Source: an uncultured Lachnospiraceae bacterium
GTDB lineage: Bacteria > Bacillota > Clostridia > Lachnospirales > Lachnospiraceae
Assembly (NCBI GenBank): GCA_910586315.1
Contig: CAJUIP010000017.1
Span: 10,127 to 74,126, forward strand
Length of the DNA: 64,000 nt
Reading direction: 5' to 3'
The translations under genes and the position numbers were made by a program. The notes under the pieces were generated by a model. It was given only the letters and a program-made list of their open reading frames with translations. It made no database searches and was not told the DNA's origin. Position 1 is the first letter of the stretch. Each line of letters opens with the position of its first letter. Below are positions 1 through 8,472 of the stretch, one piece after another.

Positions 1-283
1 GGATATTAAGCTGATGGCGCTTTGTGTTGGAATATTGGGAATCACGGATGGCTCTTTCGTGCTCTTTCTGGGCTTTCTCTGCGCCTCGGCGGAGGCTTTA
101 TGGAGACTTGGAAAACGGGGAATTCTGTGGAGCCGTCTGTCCGGACTGGCAGCCTTTGTGATTCAGTCGGGGCGTGACAGAAAAATCCGGGAGTACCCGG
201 GCCGGACAGACCCCTGTGGGAGTCTGCGTCTGGGACCGCATTTATTTCTGGGGTACTGTGCGTTTCTTTTACTTTTCAGGTAA
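1..283 (+). CDS. Prepilin peptidase (A24 family), 5' end outside window
   Basis: Only about the last 93 codons are present, read in the frame beginning at base 2. The first visible residues, D-I-K-L-M, fit the end of the GxGDxKLM signature that carries the second catalytic aspartate of membrane aspartic prepilin peptidases. The C-terminus (R-L-G-P-H-L-F-L-G followed by a hydrophobic run) is also typical of the family. Such enzymes cleave, and often N-methylate, the leader of type IV-like pilins. The gene ends 32 bp before the TadZ-like gene, so it is probably the head of the same Tad operon. A second, shorter A24 enzyme lies at 7631-8074, so this locus has two. Size and N-terminus cannot be judged. 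Confidence 0.75.
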   Translation, partial: DIKLMALCVGILGITDGSFVLFLGFLCASAEALWRLGKRGILWSRLSGLAAFVIQSGRDRKIREYPGRTDPCGSLRLGPHLFLGYCAFLLLFR

Positions 284-315
284 GCTTGGAAACCCGGTGA
301 GAAAGGAGGAGGAAA

Positions 316-1335
316 ATGAAAAAAATAATGGCAGTATATGATGAGGATCCGTTTTATGCGGAACGGCTTTCCGACTATGTAAACCGAAAGGAAAAGGGCG
401 TGTTTTTTGCACAGGCTTTTACATCCAGAGAATGTCTGCAGGAATATGCGAGGGAAAACGAAATAGATGTTTTGCTTATGGGACTCCCAGAAAAAAAGGA
501 AGAAATTCCCGACGTCCCCTCCAGGCGGAAAATTTATCTGGCGGAAGAGCCGGGAGAGGAAACAGGCGGAAAAGAGGCCGCGATTTATAAATACCAGTCC
601 GGAGATGACATTATTCGAGAAGTGATGGCCGCTTATTGCGAAGCTCCGGAGACAGCATATGGGCTTCCCGGGCTTGTAAACAAGAAGAACAGGATTATAG
701 GCATTTATTCGCCTGTGGGGCGCTGCGGAAAAACTTCTCTGGCTCTTTCTATCGGACAGATACTGGCAAAAGAGGAAAAAGTGCTCTTTATTACCCTGGA
801 TACCTTTACAGGCTTTTCCGGGCTTCTGGACGAGCAGTGGAAGCGGGATCTGTCCGATTTGATTTATTATTATAAACAGGGAAGGTTTCACGCGTTAAGA
901 CTCAACTCCATTATCTATTATCTTGGAGATATGGCCTGGCTGCCGCCAATACGGTTTCCAGACGACTATAACCAGATTACGGCTGAGGAAATGGCGGATT
1001 TCCTTCAGCAGATATTAAATGGGAGCGACTATGGGACCATCATTCTGGATATCGGAGATTATGGAAAACAGATTCTGCCGCTTTTGGAGATATGTCAGGT
1101 GGTTTACATGCCTGTAAAAGAGGATGTGATTTCCCAGGCAAAGCTTCAGGAATTTGAAGCCTACATATCGGATTGCGGCAAGAAAAGCTTAAAAGATAAA
1201 TTCCACAGGCTTCACGTGCCGTTAGTGACGGGGGCGCGGCGCATGGAACATTTTCCACAGGAACTTCTGTGGGGAGATATGGGAGACTTTGTTCGAGGAA
1301 TGTTAAAGGGGCAGAGAGGCTTATGGGAGAATTGA
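316..1335 (+). CDS. tadZ: TadZ/CpaE-like pilus assembly ATPase
   Basis: This 339-aa protein has an N-terminal receiver-like part (residues 1-110, beginning KKIMAVYDEDPFY) and a MinD/ParA-like ATPase part from about residue 125. The P-loop reads YSPVGRCGKTS (about 131-141): it keeps GKT/S but lacks the signature lysine at the start of a deviant Walker A motif, as clostridial TadZ-like proteins often do. TadZ proteins localise the Tad secretion machine to its site at the membrane. It has an AGGAGG site just upstream and overlaps tadA by 13 bases, which implies translational coupling. A generic ParA-family protein is the alternative, but the next genes make TadZ much more likely. Confidence 0.8.
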   Translation: MKKIMAVYDEDPFYAERLSDYVNRKEKGVFFAQAFTSRECLQEYARENEIDVLLMGLPEKKEEIPDVPSRRKIYLAEEPGEETGGKEAAIYKYQSGDDIIREVMAAYCEAPETAYGLPGLVNKKNRIIGIYSPVGRCGKTSLALSIGQILAKEEKVLFITLDTFTGFSGLLDEQWKRDLSDLIYYYKQGRFHALRLNSIIYYLGDMAWLPPIRFPDDYNQITAEEMADFLQQILNGSDYGTIILDIGDYGKQILPLLEICQVVYMPVKEDVISQAKLQEFEAYISDCGKKSLKDKFHRLHVPLVTGARRMEHFPQELLWGDMGDFVRGMLKGQRGLWEN

Positions 1336-2507
1336 AAAAGAGGATGAAGGAAGAAATTCTTCAGGGAATTTCTTACCAGAAACAGTTTTCAGATGAGGAA
1401 ATATCAGAGCTGATTGATGAAAAGATTATGGAGCAGACGGAAAAAGAACCTATGTCGTTAAAAGAGAGATTACTGCTTCAAAAAGAGCTGTTCGATTCTT
1501 TCAGGAGGCTGGATATTCTTCAGGAACTGGTGGACAATCCCTCTGTTACGGAAATTATGGTGAACGGGCCGGGGGATGTATTTGTGGAAACCGGGGGAAG
1601 AATCAGGCGGTGGGACAAGTCTTTTGAGTCCAAAGAGCAGCTTACAGATCTGATTTTACAGATTGTGGGACGTGTCAACAGAATTGTAAATACCTCCTCC
1701 CCCATTGCTGACGCCAGACTGTCGGACGGCTCCAGAGTTCATGTGGTGCTGGAGCCCGTTGCCCTGAACGGGCCGATTCTTACAATCAGAAAATTTCCGG
1801 AGCCGATTACTATGAAACGGCTTCTGGAATACGGAAGCGTTTCCGGGGAGGCGGCAGAGCTTTTGAGGATGCTGGTTTCTGCCCGCTATAATATCTTTGT
1901 CAGCGGGGGAACAGGGGCGGGAAAGACAACATTTTTAAACGCGCTTTCTGAGTTTATTCCGCCGGAAGAGCGGGTGATTACCATTGAAGACTCGGCGGAG
2001 TTAAAGCTGTCCCATATTGAAAATCTGGTTCGTCTGGAGACCAGAGATGCCAATGCGGAGGGGGAAGGGGCAATTGGGATTGGGATGTTGATTCGGGCAG
2101 CCCTCCGCATGAGGCCGGACAGAATTGTGATCGGGGAAGTGAGAGGAAAGGAGGCATTTGATTTACTTCAGGCCATGAATACGGGACATGACGGAAGTTT
2201 CTCCACCGGTCACGGAAATAGTCCCAGGGATATGTTAGCCAGATTGGAAACCATGGTGCTTATGGCATCGGATTTACCGCTTTCCGCGGTCCGGGGGCAA
2301 ATCGCATCGGCAGTGGATGTGATGGTGCATGTGACCCGCATGCGTGATAAGAGTAGAAAAGTGGTTGCTGTTGAGGAGGTGGATGGAATTGAAAACGGGG
2401 AAATTATTCTCAATCCCATATTCTCCTGCAAAGAAGACGGCTGTCTTAAAAAAGTGGGAGACCTTAAACATAAGGAAAAACTCAGACTGGCAGGGTATGG
2501 ACTATAA
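1323..2507 (+). CDS. tadA: TadA/CpaF secretion ATPase
   Basis: This is the motor ATPase of the Tad pilus (GspE/VirB11 superfamily), 394 aa. Visible motifs are Walker A GGTGAGKT (about residues 195-202), an acidic stretch ITIEDSAEL (219-227), Walker B RIVIGEVRG (267-275) and the histidine box around TGHDGSFSTGHGN (287-299). It energises pilin polymerisation from the cytoplasmic face of the TadB/TadC platform. I chose the ATG at 1323, inside the end of tadZ, because the family pattern begins there; an in-frame ATG at 1269 lies deep in tadZ. The gene overlaps tadB by 11 bases. Confidence 0.93.
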   Translation: MGELKKRMKEEILQGISYQKQFSDEEISELIDEKIMEQTEKEPMSLKERLLLQKELFDSFRRLDILQELVDNPSVTEIMVNGPGDVFVETGGRIRRWDKSFESKEQLTDLILQIVGRVNRIVNTSSPIADARLSDGSRVHVVLEPVALNGPILTIRKFPEPITMKRLLEYGSVSGEAAELLRMLVSARYNIFVSGGTGAGKTTFLNALSEFIPPEERVITIEDSAELKLSHIENLVRLETRDANAEGEGAIGIGMLIRAALRMRPDRIVIGEVRGKEAFDLLQAMNTGHDGSFSTGHGNSPRDMLARLETMVLMASDLPLSAVRGQIASAVDVMVHVTRMRDKSRKVVAVEEVDGIENGEIILNPIFSCKEDGCLKKVGDLKHKEKLRLAGYGL

Positions 2508-3234
2508 GATTTATGAGCTAAGTAAAAAGGAATGGCTGCTCTATGGAGGGCAGGGAGGTCTATACCTTGCGGTACTCAGCTTTGTGTTTTACCGGAGCAT
2601 TTTCGTTTTCCTTCTGCTTCTTCCTTTGGGAGTATGCTATCCGATTTTTATGAAGAAGGACTTAAAAAAGAAGCGGATGGAGCAGCTTAATCTTCAGTTT
2701 AAAGATGCGATTCTTTCCGTGGCGGCCAGTTTAAGGGCGGGATATTCTGTGGAAAACGCCTTTGCGGTATCTTTGGATGAGGTAAGCCGGATATACGGCG
2801 AGGATTCTATGATTTCTAAGGAAATCCGGCTTCTGCTTCAAAAAAACAGGATGAACCTGACCTTTGAGGAGGCTTTGGAGAACTTTGCTGCGCGGAGCGG
2901 GCTGGAGGATGTGAAAAGCTTTTCCGATGTATTTCTGGCAGCAAGGAGAAACGGCGGCGGCCTCATGAAAATTATAGCCAGGACGGCGGAGATTATCGGA
3001 GAAAAAATACGTGTTCAGGAAGATATCATTACAGCCACCGCCTCCAGGCGGATGGAACAAAAGGTTATGAGCGCGGTTCCTGTTTTGATTGTGTTCTATA
3101 TGGAGCTTACCTCCCCCGGCTTTTTTGATATTCTTTATACCAGCGTGGCAGGGAGAATCATTATGACAGCATGTCTTTTGGTATATCTTGGAGCCTTATA
3201 TATGGCCAAAACGTTTATGGAGATTTCAGTATGA
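2497..3234 (+). CDS. tadB: TadB-like pilus platform membrane protein
   Basis: This 245-aa protein has two N-terminal hydrophobic segments (about residues 16-50), a cytoplasmic T2SSF (GspF-type) region (about 65-195, with LRAGYSVENAF and a RNGGGLMKI stretch) and C-terminal membrane segments. TadB pairs with TadC to form the inner-membrane platform on which TadA acts. The in-frame start at 2344 would lie far inside tadA, so the ATG at 2497, overlapping the tadA stop, is preferred. It overlaps tadC by an ATGA junction. The TadB assignment rests on the T2SSF features and on gene order. Confidence 0.85.
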   Translation: MDYKIYELSKKEWLLYGGQGGLYLAVLSFVFYRSIFVFLLLLPLGVCYPIFMKKDLKKKRMEQLNLQFKDAILSVAASLRAGYSVENAFAVSLDEVSRIYGEDSMISKEIRLLLQKNRMNLTFEEALENFAARSGLEDVKSFSDVFLAARRNGGGLMKIIARTAEIIGEKIRVQEDIITATASRRMEQKVMSAVPVLIVFYMELTSPGFFDILYTSVAGRIIMTACLLVYLGALYMAKTFMEISV

Positions 3235-4454
3235 AGGCAAAGAAGAATGTTCTGTGGAAACGCTATGGGAAATATGGGGTCTGTGCGGGGGCCGGATGTA
3301 TTTTGTTTTTACTGGCGGAGTTTGTGGAAGCTGCAGAAAATCCTGTGGAAAAAGGTGTGCTTCGGAGGAATCCCTGTGGACAGGGAGATGCGGTCTACGA
3401 ATTTTATGTGGATGGGCTGGGAGGCGGAGAGAATTCCATGGAGGTTTCTGTGTCGGTGCCGGAGAGACGGATGAACAAAGAACAGTTTTCCGATTGTGTG
3501 GACGAAGCGGTAACGATTCTGTGTCAGAGAATGCTGGGAGAGAACGCTTCCCTTCAGGAAGTATGTCATGATCTTGTTCTTGAAAAGGAGATTCCGGAGT
3601 TTGGTTTCAAAGTTTCCTGGGAGTCAGAGAAACCGGAAATCATCAGCAATATGGGACTTGTAGAGAACGGGAACGTGCCGGAGGAGGGGGAGGTTGTTTA
3701 TCTGAAGACAACTTTGGCATGCGGAGAGGAAACGGAAGCTTTTGAGATTCCGGTTACGGTTGTAAAAACAGGGGACTCAATTCTGAACCAGTTTATGGAC
3801 CGCCTGGAGATGGTGGCCGGACAAAATATGGATCAGGAAGAGATTGCCCTTCCTGGAGAATTTGGCGGAGACGCACTGACCTACCGGAGAAAGGGGCACT
3901 CTCAAAATATGCTTTTAATTCTGCTGGGGCCTGTGTCCGCAGGGTGTCTTTATTTAAAAGAGTTCAGAGACGAACAAATGAAGCGTAAAAAACGGGAGGA
4001 CAGCCTGTTACTCGATTATCCGGACCTGGTTTCCGGATTCCTCATTCTTACCGGAGCCGGGTATTCCATAAAACAGGCTTTAAAAAAAATGACAGCAGAT
4101 CACAAAAAAGCAGGGAAGAGCGGGTTTCATCCGGTTTATGAAGAAATGCAGATTACATTAAATCAAGTGGAAACGGGAACGCCGGAGGTACAGGCCTATG
4201 CGGAATTTGGAAAACGCTGCGGTCTCCAATGCTACATAAAGTTCGCCGCCCTTTTGGAGAGCACTGTCAGTACAGGAGGGAAGAATATGAGAAAGCTCAT
4301 GGAGGATGAAATGGAAGCAGCTTTTCAAAAAAGGACGGATTTTGCCAAAAGAAAGGGAGAGGAAGCGTCCACCAGACTTCTGCTTCCCATGTTTTGCATG
4401 TTAGGCGTTGTGATGGTTATGGTTGTGTCCCCGGCGCTTCTGGCGTTGGGGTGA
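3231..4454 (+). CDS. tadC: TadC-like pilus platform protein with large non-cytoplasmic insert
   Basis: The start ATG overlaps the tadB stop (ATGA). The 407-aa product has an N-terminal membrane segment (about residues 14-30), then about 190 residues of soluble sequence, a membrane segment near 228-243 (NMLLILLGPVSAGCLYL), a T2SSF-type region (about 260-380) and a final hydrophobic segment (MVMVVSPALLAL). Standard TadC proteins are nearer 300 aa; the extra N-terminal block is probably extracytoplasmic and I do not recognise it. The role is the second half of the platform for TadA-driven pilin assembly. Confidence 0.8.
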   Translation: MKAKKNVLWKRYGKYGVCAGAGCILFLLAEFVEAAENPVEKGVLRRNPCGQGDAVYEFYVDGLGGGENSMEVSVSVPERRMNKEQFSDCVDEAVTILCQRMLGENASLQEVCHDLVLEKEIPEFGFKVSWESEKPEIISNMGLVENGNVPEEGEVVYLKTTLACGEETEAFEIPVTVVKTGDSILNQFMDRLEMVAGQNMDQEEIALPGEFGGDALTYRRKGHSQNMLLILLGPVSAGCLYLKEFRDEQMKRKKREDSLLLDYPDLVSGFLILTGAGYSIKQALKKMTADHKKAGKSGFHPVYEEMQITLNQVETGTPEVQAYAEFGKRCGLQCYIKFAALLESTVSTGGKNMRKLMEDEMEAAFQKRTDFAKRKGEEASTRLLLPMFCMLGVVMVMVVSPALLALG

Positions 4455-4467
4455 AAGGAGATAAGAA

Positions 4468-4635
4468 ATGAAGATCAGGGAATTTCTGATGGAGGAGGAC
4501 GGCGTGGGTGTCATTGAAGTGGTTTTAATCCTTGTGGTGCTCATTGGATTGGTGATTGTTTTTAAGGGACAGATCAATAAGCTGCTCAACAACATTTTCA
4601 CAGAAATTAATAAGCAGTCCAAAGAGGTATATTAG
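4468..4635 (+). CDS. flp: Flp-type type IVb pilin
   Basis: This 55-aa ORF is preceded by GAAAGGAG at 7-8 bases. It has a short charged leader, a glycine, then a glutamate and a long hydrophobic helix (motif GVIEVVLILVVLIGLVIVF, about residues 14-32) and a polar tail. This is the shape of Flp/Fap pilins, whose leader is cut by an A24 prepilin peptidase after the glycine, with glutamate at mature position 5 (or close to it). Its position directly after tadC and 2 bases before the next gene fits the major pilin of this locus. Confidence 0.85.
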   Translation: MKIREFLMEEDGVGVIEVVLILVVLIGLVIVFKGQINKLLNNIFTEINKQSKEVY

Positions 4636-4637
4636 CC

Positions 4638-6482
4638 ATGAGGAAGCGGGGAGAGATAACCGTGTTTTTAAGCCTTATTCTGGTCTGCATGATGTCGCTT
4701 TTCATGGGTCTTTTGGAATCAGCCAGGACGGCCGGGGCAAGGCTGTATCTGAATATGGCGGCCAATTCGGCTATGTCCTCTGTGATGAGCCAGTATAACA
4801 AAAATCTCTGGGATATGTACCATCTTCTGTTTTTGGAGTTTGAATCTGAGACTGCCATTGAACAGTCTTTTGAGGAATACCTTCAGTTTTATCTGGAACA
4901 GGAGAATTTATACCCCATGAAAAATAAGGGGGTTGTACTATCCGAAATTGTGACTATGCAGGAAAACGGGGGTGAGGCGCTGGAGGACGAAATTCTCTCC
5001 TATATGAAGTACCGCCTGCCAAAAGCGGTAGAAAACCTTTCCGGTCTCGGACAGGAGGCAGCAGAAGCCGGGAAAGCGGGGGACTTTAAGAATCTTTTTG
5101 AGGTGTGCATGCAGGCCGGGAAGAAGGCAAGGAAGCTGGAAAAAGCAAGACGTGCCTTAGAGACTGCCCTTGCTGAGATGAAAAAAGGAAAGGAGGAACT
5201 GGAGGAGGCGGCAGAGAAAGAGAAGGAGCGCCGTTTTGAGACTGCCGCTGAAAAACTGATAAAGAAAATGAAGCAGTTTCCGGGTCTTGTGGATGCGTAT
5301 GAGAACGAAATAGCTAAGATTTCCGAACATATGGAATCGGACGGAGATTTTCGCAAAAACGAAGATTGTGATTTGCAAGCGGCGAAAACCATGAAAAACG
5401 AAGCGGAGGCTTATGGGACAGTGGAAGCGTCAGCAAGAGAAATGCTGCTCCAGTACAGGGAGAAGGAAAACCTGACAGAATCCGGACGAATATGCCTGGA
5501 GGAGATGGAGGAGAGCTTTGCCGACAGTCAGGAGGAAGAGGAGGTGGACTGGGAGGAAATACGAGACTGGATGGAACTGGTGGAAATTCCGGACGGATTG
5601 GGGGCAGAACGGTTTGACGGCGAAAAATCAAAGAGTGTGGACCGGCTGGAAGATATCTTGAGCGGAGAGCTATTGGCGCTTGTTTTACCGGAAGGCACAG
5701 ATATATCGGAAAAATCAGTTTCCTTAAAAAACAGGCCCGCGACTGAAGCAAGCGGAGGCAGCGGGCCGGGAAAGGATCCGGTAAAACAGCTTTTGCTTAA
5801 TGAATATATTTTTCTTTTCTTTGACTCTTTCCGTGAAAAATGTACAGGACGAAAAACCATAGAAAATCAGGCGCTTCTTTATGAGCAGGAGTATCTGCTT
5901 TGCGGGAAAGCTTCAGATAAGGAGAATCTGAAAAGTACAGTAGAAGAGATCCTGGCTGTCCGGGGAGCGGCAAATTTTGCATATCTTCTGAGCATGCCGG
6001 ATTTAAAGGCGCAGGCTGAGGAACTGGCGGCAGTTCTGGCGGGAGGAAATCTGTCCATGCAGATTGTGATATCCTTATTTATTCTGGCGATTTGGGCATT
6101 GGGGGAAGCCGTGTGGGATGTGAGAAGTCTGCTGGATGGGGGAAAAATCCGATTCTGGAAGGACGAAACCACATGGAAGCTCAGCCTGGACAGTTTGCTC
6201 TCCCTGGAGTTTCTGAGTGGAAAAGCGGAAGAAAAAGAGGACGGAAGAGATTACCATGATTATCTCAGAGTCCTGTTCTTGTTAAAAGATGCCCGCACGC
6301 GCAATGACAGAATGATGAACGTGATCCAGTGGAATGTACAGACAAAGCAGAGTGATTTCTCTGTGAAAGATTGTGCACATCAGATTGAAATTAAGGCAGA
6401 TATTGTGCAAAGACATGTTTTTGGCATACAGACTCCATATGAGCAGACGGTGCGTACAGAATGGTCTTATGAAAGGAGGTGA
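4638..6482 (+). CDS. DUF5702-like membrane-anchored Tad-locus protein
   Basis: This 614-aa protein begins RKRGEITVFLSLILVCMMSL, an N-terminal pseudopilin-like or TadE/TadG-like hydrophobic anchor, and continues as a long, very Glu/Lys-rich, coiled-coil-like extracellular part (about residues 145-230). A second hydrophobic stretch lies near 475-493 (MQIVISLFILAIWALGEAVW). I associate this architecture with DUF5702 proteins, which accompany clostridial Tad operons; their function is unknown. It may be a minor pilus component or tip/anchor. It starts 2 bases after the flp stop and ends in the base before the next ATG. Confidence 0.7.
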   Translation: MRKRGEITVFLSLILVCMMSLFMGLLESARTAGARLYLNMAANSAMSSVMSQYNKNLWDMYHLLFLEFESETAIEQSFEEYLQFYLEQENLYPMKNKGVVLSEIVTMQENGGEALEDEILSYMKYRLPKAVENLSGLGQEAAEAGKAGDFKNLFEVCMQAGKKARKLEKARRALETALAEMKKGKEELEEAAEKEKERRFETAAEKLIKKMKQFPGLVDAYENEIAKISEHMESDGDFRKNEDCDLQAAKTMKNEAEAYGTVEASAREMLLQYREKENLTESGRICLEEMEESFADSQEEEEVDWEEIRDWMELVEIPDGLGAERFDGEKSKSVDRLEDILSGELLALVLPEGTDISEKSVSLKNRPATEASGGSGPGKDPVKQLLLNEYIFLFFDSFREKCTGRKTIENQALLYEQEYLLCGKASDKENLKSTVEEILAVRGAANFAYLLSMPDLKAQAEELAAVLAGGNLSMQIVISLFILAIWALGEAVWDVRSLLDGGKIRFWKDETTWKLSLDSLLSLEFLSGKAEEKEDGRDYHDYLRVLFLLKDARTRNDRMMNVIQWNVQTKQSDFSVKDCAHQIEIKADIVQRHVFGIQTPYEQTVRTEWSYERR

Positions 6483-7553
6483 ATGGCGGTGCTCCCTTTT
6501 CCGGGAAATATTTTAATTCAAACGATGCTCTTGAAATTTCGGCTGCGGTGTAAAAATGCAAAGTCTCTCCAAGTACCTTGTAGTATCCCCCTGACGTGTT
6601 ATAAAAAACGATGTATGCCAGAAAAGGGAGTACTGCCATTCATCTCCTTGAAAAGAAAGGCTTCGGCCAGCATCACTGTGGAAGTGGCTGTATGTCTGCC
6701 TTTGTTTGTATTTTTTTCTATGGCTCTTTTGATGCCGATGAAATGGCTGGATCAGCAAAGGCAGATACAGACTGTCATGGAGAGCCTGGGAGAAAGCTGG
6801 AGCCAGTATCTGTATGCATTGGAGGAAGGAGAAAATCAAGAGGAAGGAGAAAATCAAGAAGAAAGAGAAAATCAGGAGAAAGGAGAAAATCAAGAGAAAG
6901 GAGGAAATCGAGAGAAAAGAGGATATCAAGAGCAGGGAGCAAATCGAGAGGAACAAGAATATGAGGTTCCGGTCTCAGATATGGCTGCGGGGCTTTTGCT
7001 GAAGGGAAATCTCAGCAGATATACAGAAAATGTATCGGTAAAGAGGGTTGAGGTTCCGGATGAATCTGGTCATATTTACATAGAAGCAGAATTCAGGGAA
7101 ACCATACCGTTTTTTGCCGCACCAGGTTCCGGGGTTCTTATGAAAGCGGCAGTGAAGAGGAGAAGCTGGATTGGCTTAAACGGGAAGTTAAAGGAAAGGG
7201 GGACAGGATCCGAAAATGAGAACCATGAGAACACTGTTGTGTACGTAGGCGCCTCCATGGGGAGATATCACTGGTATCGGGACTGCCACTATCTTTCAAA
7301 CCAATATGAGGCAGTTCCCTTTGAACAAATTATAAACCGGAGAAATTCCTTCGGAAGGAAATATACCGCATGTGCCAGGTGCGCCAAAAGTACGGATTTG
7401 GCGGAAACCGTCTACGTGACGGAAGGGGGCGGGCACTATCATCTGGACAAGTCATGTACGGCGATGGTGTCCTATGTGCGAAGCCTGCCCCTTGATGAGG
7501 TCAGACACCTGGGTGCCTGTTCCTACTGTGAAAGAAGGAAAGGGAGAGAATGA
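6483..7553 (+). CDS. TadE-like pseudopilin with hexapeptide repeats and Cys/His C-terminal domain
   Basis: This 356-aa protein has the TadE/prepilin-like anchor SASITVEVAVCLPLFVFF at about residues 60-78, behind an unusually long N-terminal leader. Next come about eight imperfect hexapeptides of the EEGENQ type (residues 114-161). The C-terminal 110 residues hold two similar blocks, MGRYHWYRDCHYLS and GGHYHLDKSCTAM, each followed later by a cysteine pair (CARC, CSYC), which suggests a duplicated small metal-binding or disulphide fold. The start abuts the previous stop with AGGAGG directly upstream. A shorter start nearer the anchor is possible. It is probably a minor pilin exposed at the cell surface. 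Confidence 0.65.
   Translation: MAVLPFPGNILIQTMLLKFRLRCKNAKSLQVPCSIPLTCYKKRCMPEKGVLPFISLKRKASASITVEVAVCLPLFVFFSMALLMPMKWLDQQRQIQTVMESLGESWSQYLYALEEGENQEEGENQEERENQEKGENQEKGGNREKRGYQEQGANREEQEYEVPVSDMAAGLLLKGNLSRYTENVSVKRVEVPDESGHIYIEAEFRETIPFFAAPGSGVLMKAAVKRRSWIGLNGKLKERGTGSENENHENTVVYVGASMGRYHWYRDCHYLSNQYEAVPFEQIINRRNSFGRKYTACARCAKSTDLAETVYVTEGGGHYHLDKSCTAMVSYVRSLPLDEVRHLGACSYCERRKGRE
6822..6965 (+). repeat. 18-bp in-frame tandem repeat, about 8 units
   Basis: Units start every 18 bases (6822, 6840, 6858 and so on) and follow the pattern GAGRAAGGAGAAAATCAA with growing divergence towards the 3' end. They encode hexapeptides such as E-E-G-E-N-Q in the pseudopilin gene. Changes in copy number would keep the frame and only lengthen or shorten a charged spacer between the membrane anchor and the C-terminal domain. 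Confidence 0.9.
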
Positions 7554-7630
7554 GCTTTTTGCGGCCTGGGCTGAGATAAGAGATATTCCTGTGGTACAGA
7601 TATAAATATGAAGCAATAGGAGGAACACGT

Positions 7631-8074
7631 ATGGTCAAGTGGTGGGAATTTTTAAAAATGAGTTTATATTTTTTTATTTTAATAAGCGCTGCCTGGCAGG
7701 ATATCCGGTATCGGGGAATCGGGAAAACATTTCTTTTATTGGCCGGTTTTTTGGGACTTGTCGTGAGCGCCGGGACTGGCCGGCAATGGTGGAATGTTTT
7801 TATATCTGTGATACCCGGCATTCTGCTGTTAGGATTCAGCCATCTGACAGACGGCGGAATCGGGGAGGGGGATGGATGGTTTTTCGTAGTGTCAGGGCTT
7901 TTTTGGGAGCTGAAAGAAAATTTGCTTTTGATGTCGTCCGGAATATTATTTTGCAGCATGTACGGCCTGGCCTGGTCTGCCGCAGTTTTGGCGAGATCCG
8001 GAAACATAAGAAGAAAAACATTGCCGTTTCTTCCATACCTGCTTCCAGTGGGGCTGTGGCTGGTATTGAGTTAG
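7631..8074 (+). CDS. tadV: Small prepilin peptidase, TadV/CpaA type
   Basis: This 147-aa, strongly hydrophobic protein has the two catalytic-aspartate motifs of A24 peptidases: AAWQDIRYRGI near residue 22 (first Asp) and GGIGEGDGWFF near residue 75 (GxGD). The C-terminus LPFLPYLLPVG matches the family ending. Small enzymes of this kind process Flp-like pilins in Tad systems. It has an AGGAGG site at 7619-7624. The next gene starts inside its 3' end. Together with the enzyme at 1-283 it makes two prepilin peptidases in one locus. Confidence 0.85.
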   Translation: MVKWWEFLKMSLYFFILISAAWQDIRYRGIGKTFLLLAGFLGLVVSAGTGRQWWNVFISVIPGILLLGFSHLTDGGIGEGDGWFFVVSGLFWELKENLLLMSSGILFCSMYGLAWSAAVLARSGNIRRKTLPFLPYLLPVGLWLVLS

Positions 8075-8472
8075 AAGAAGAAAGATATCCGGCCAGTTTT
8101 ACAGTGGAAGCGGCAATGGTACTGGGGATCGTGTTTTTGACCATAGGCGCACTCATCAAGGAGGCATATATACTCCATGACACAGTAACCGGCAGTATGA
8201 TTCTGGAAGAAATGATGGAGAAAGTGCGATACAGCAGAGACGGCTCAGAGAATTTAAGATATTATGAACAGAATGGAGAGAAGCTGGGAAGTCCAAGGCT
8301 TTGGCTGGGAGACTATGATCTGGATTTGGGGATAAATGAAAGAATAATAGAGGGAAACGCGAGAGCCGGAAAATGGATACTGCATATGGAAATGAAATCT
8401 TTTGAACCGGCTGCATTTTTGCGGAGAACAGAGGCTTTGCTTGAAATGGGGTACGATCAGAATGGAAATTAG
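8056..8472 (+). CDS. TadE-like pseudopilin
   Basis: The product is about 138 aa if a GTG at 8056 is the start; no ATG stands in front of the conserved part. Residues 13-32 (ASFTVEAAMVLGIVFLTIGA) form the class III-like prepilin anchor with the Glu after the cleavage region, as in the 6483-7553 protein. The rest is a short polar domain. The gene begins inside the end of tadV and ends overlapping the FHA gene, so it belongs to the operon. The exact start is uncertain. Confidence 0.7.
   Translation: MAGIELEEERYPASFTVEAAMVLGIVFLTIGALIKEAYILHDTVTGSMILEEMMEKVRYSRDGSENLRYYEQNGEKLGSPRLWLGDYDLDLGINERIIEGNARAGKWILHMEMKSFEPAAFLRRTEALLEMGYDQNGN

Noticed and set aside
163..891. Long open frame on the minus strand under the TadZ-like gene
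   Set aside because: It lies opposite a clearly coding gene and has no family pattern; it is a mirror of the coding strand.
6822..6965. CRISPR-like repeat
   Set aside because: The 18-bp units abut with no spacers and are in frame within a gene.
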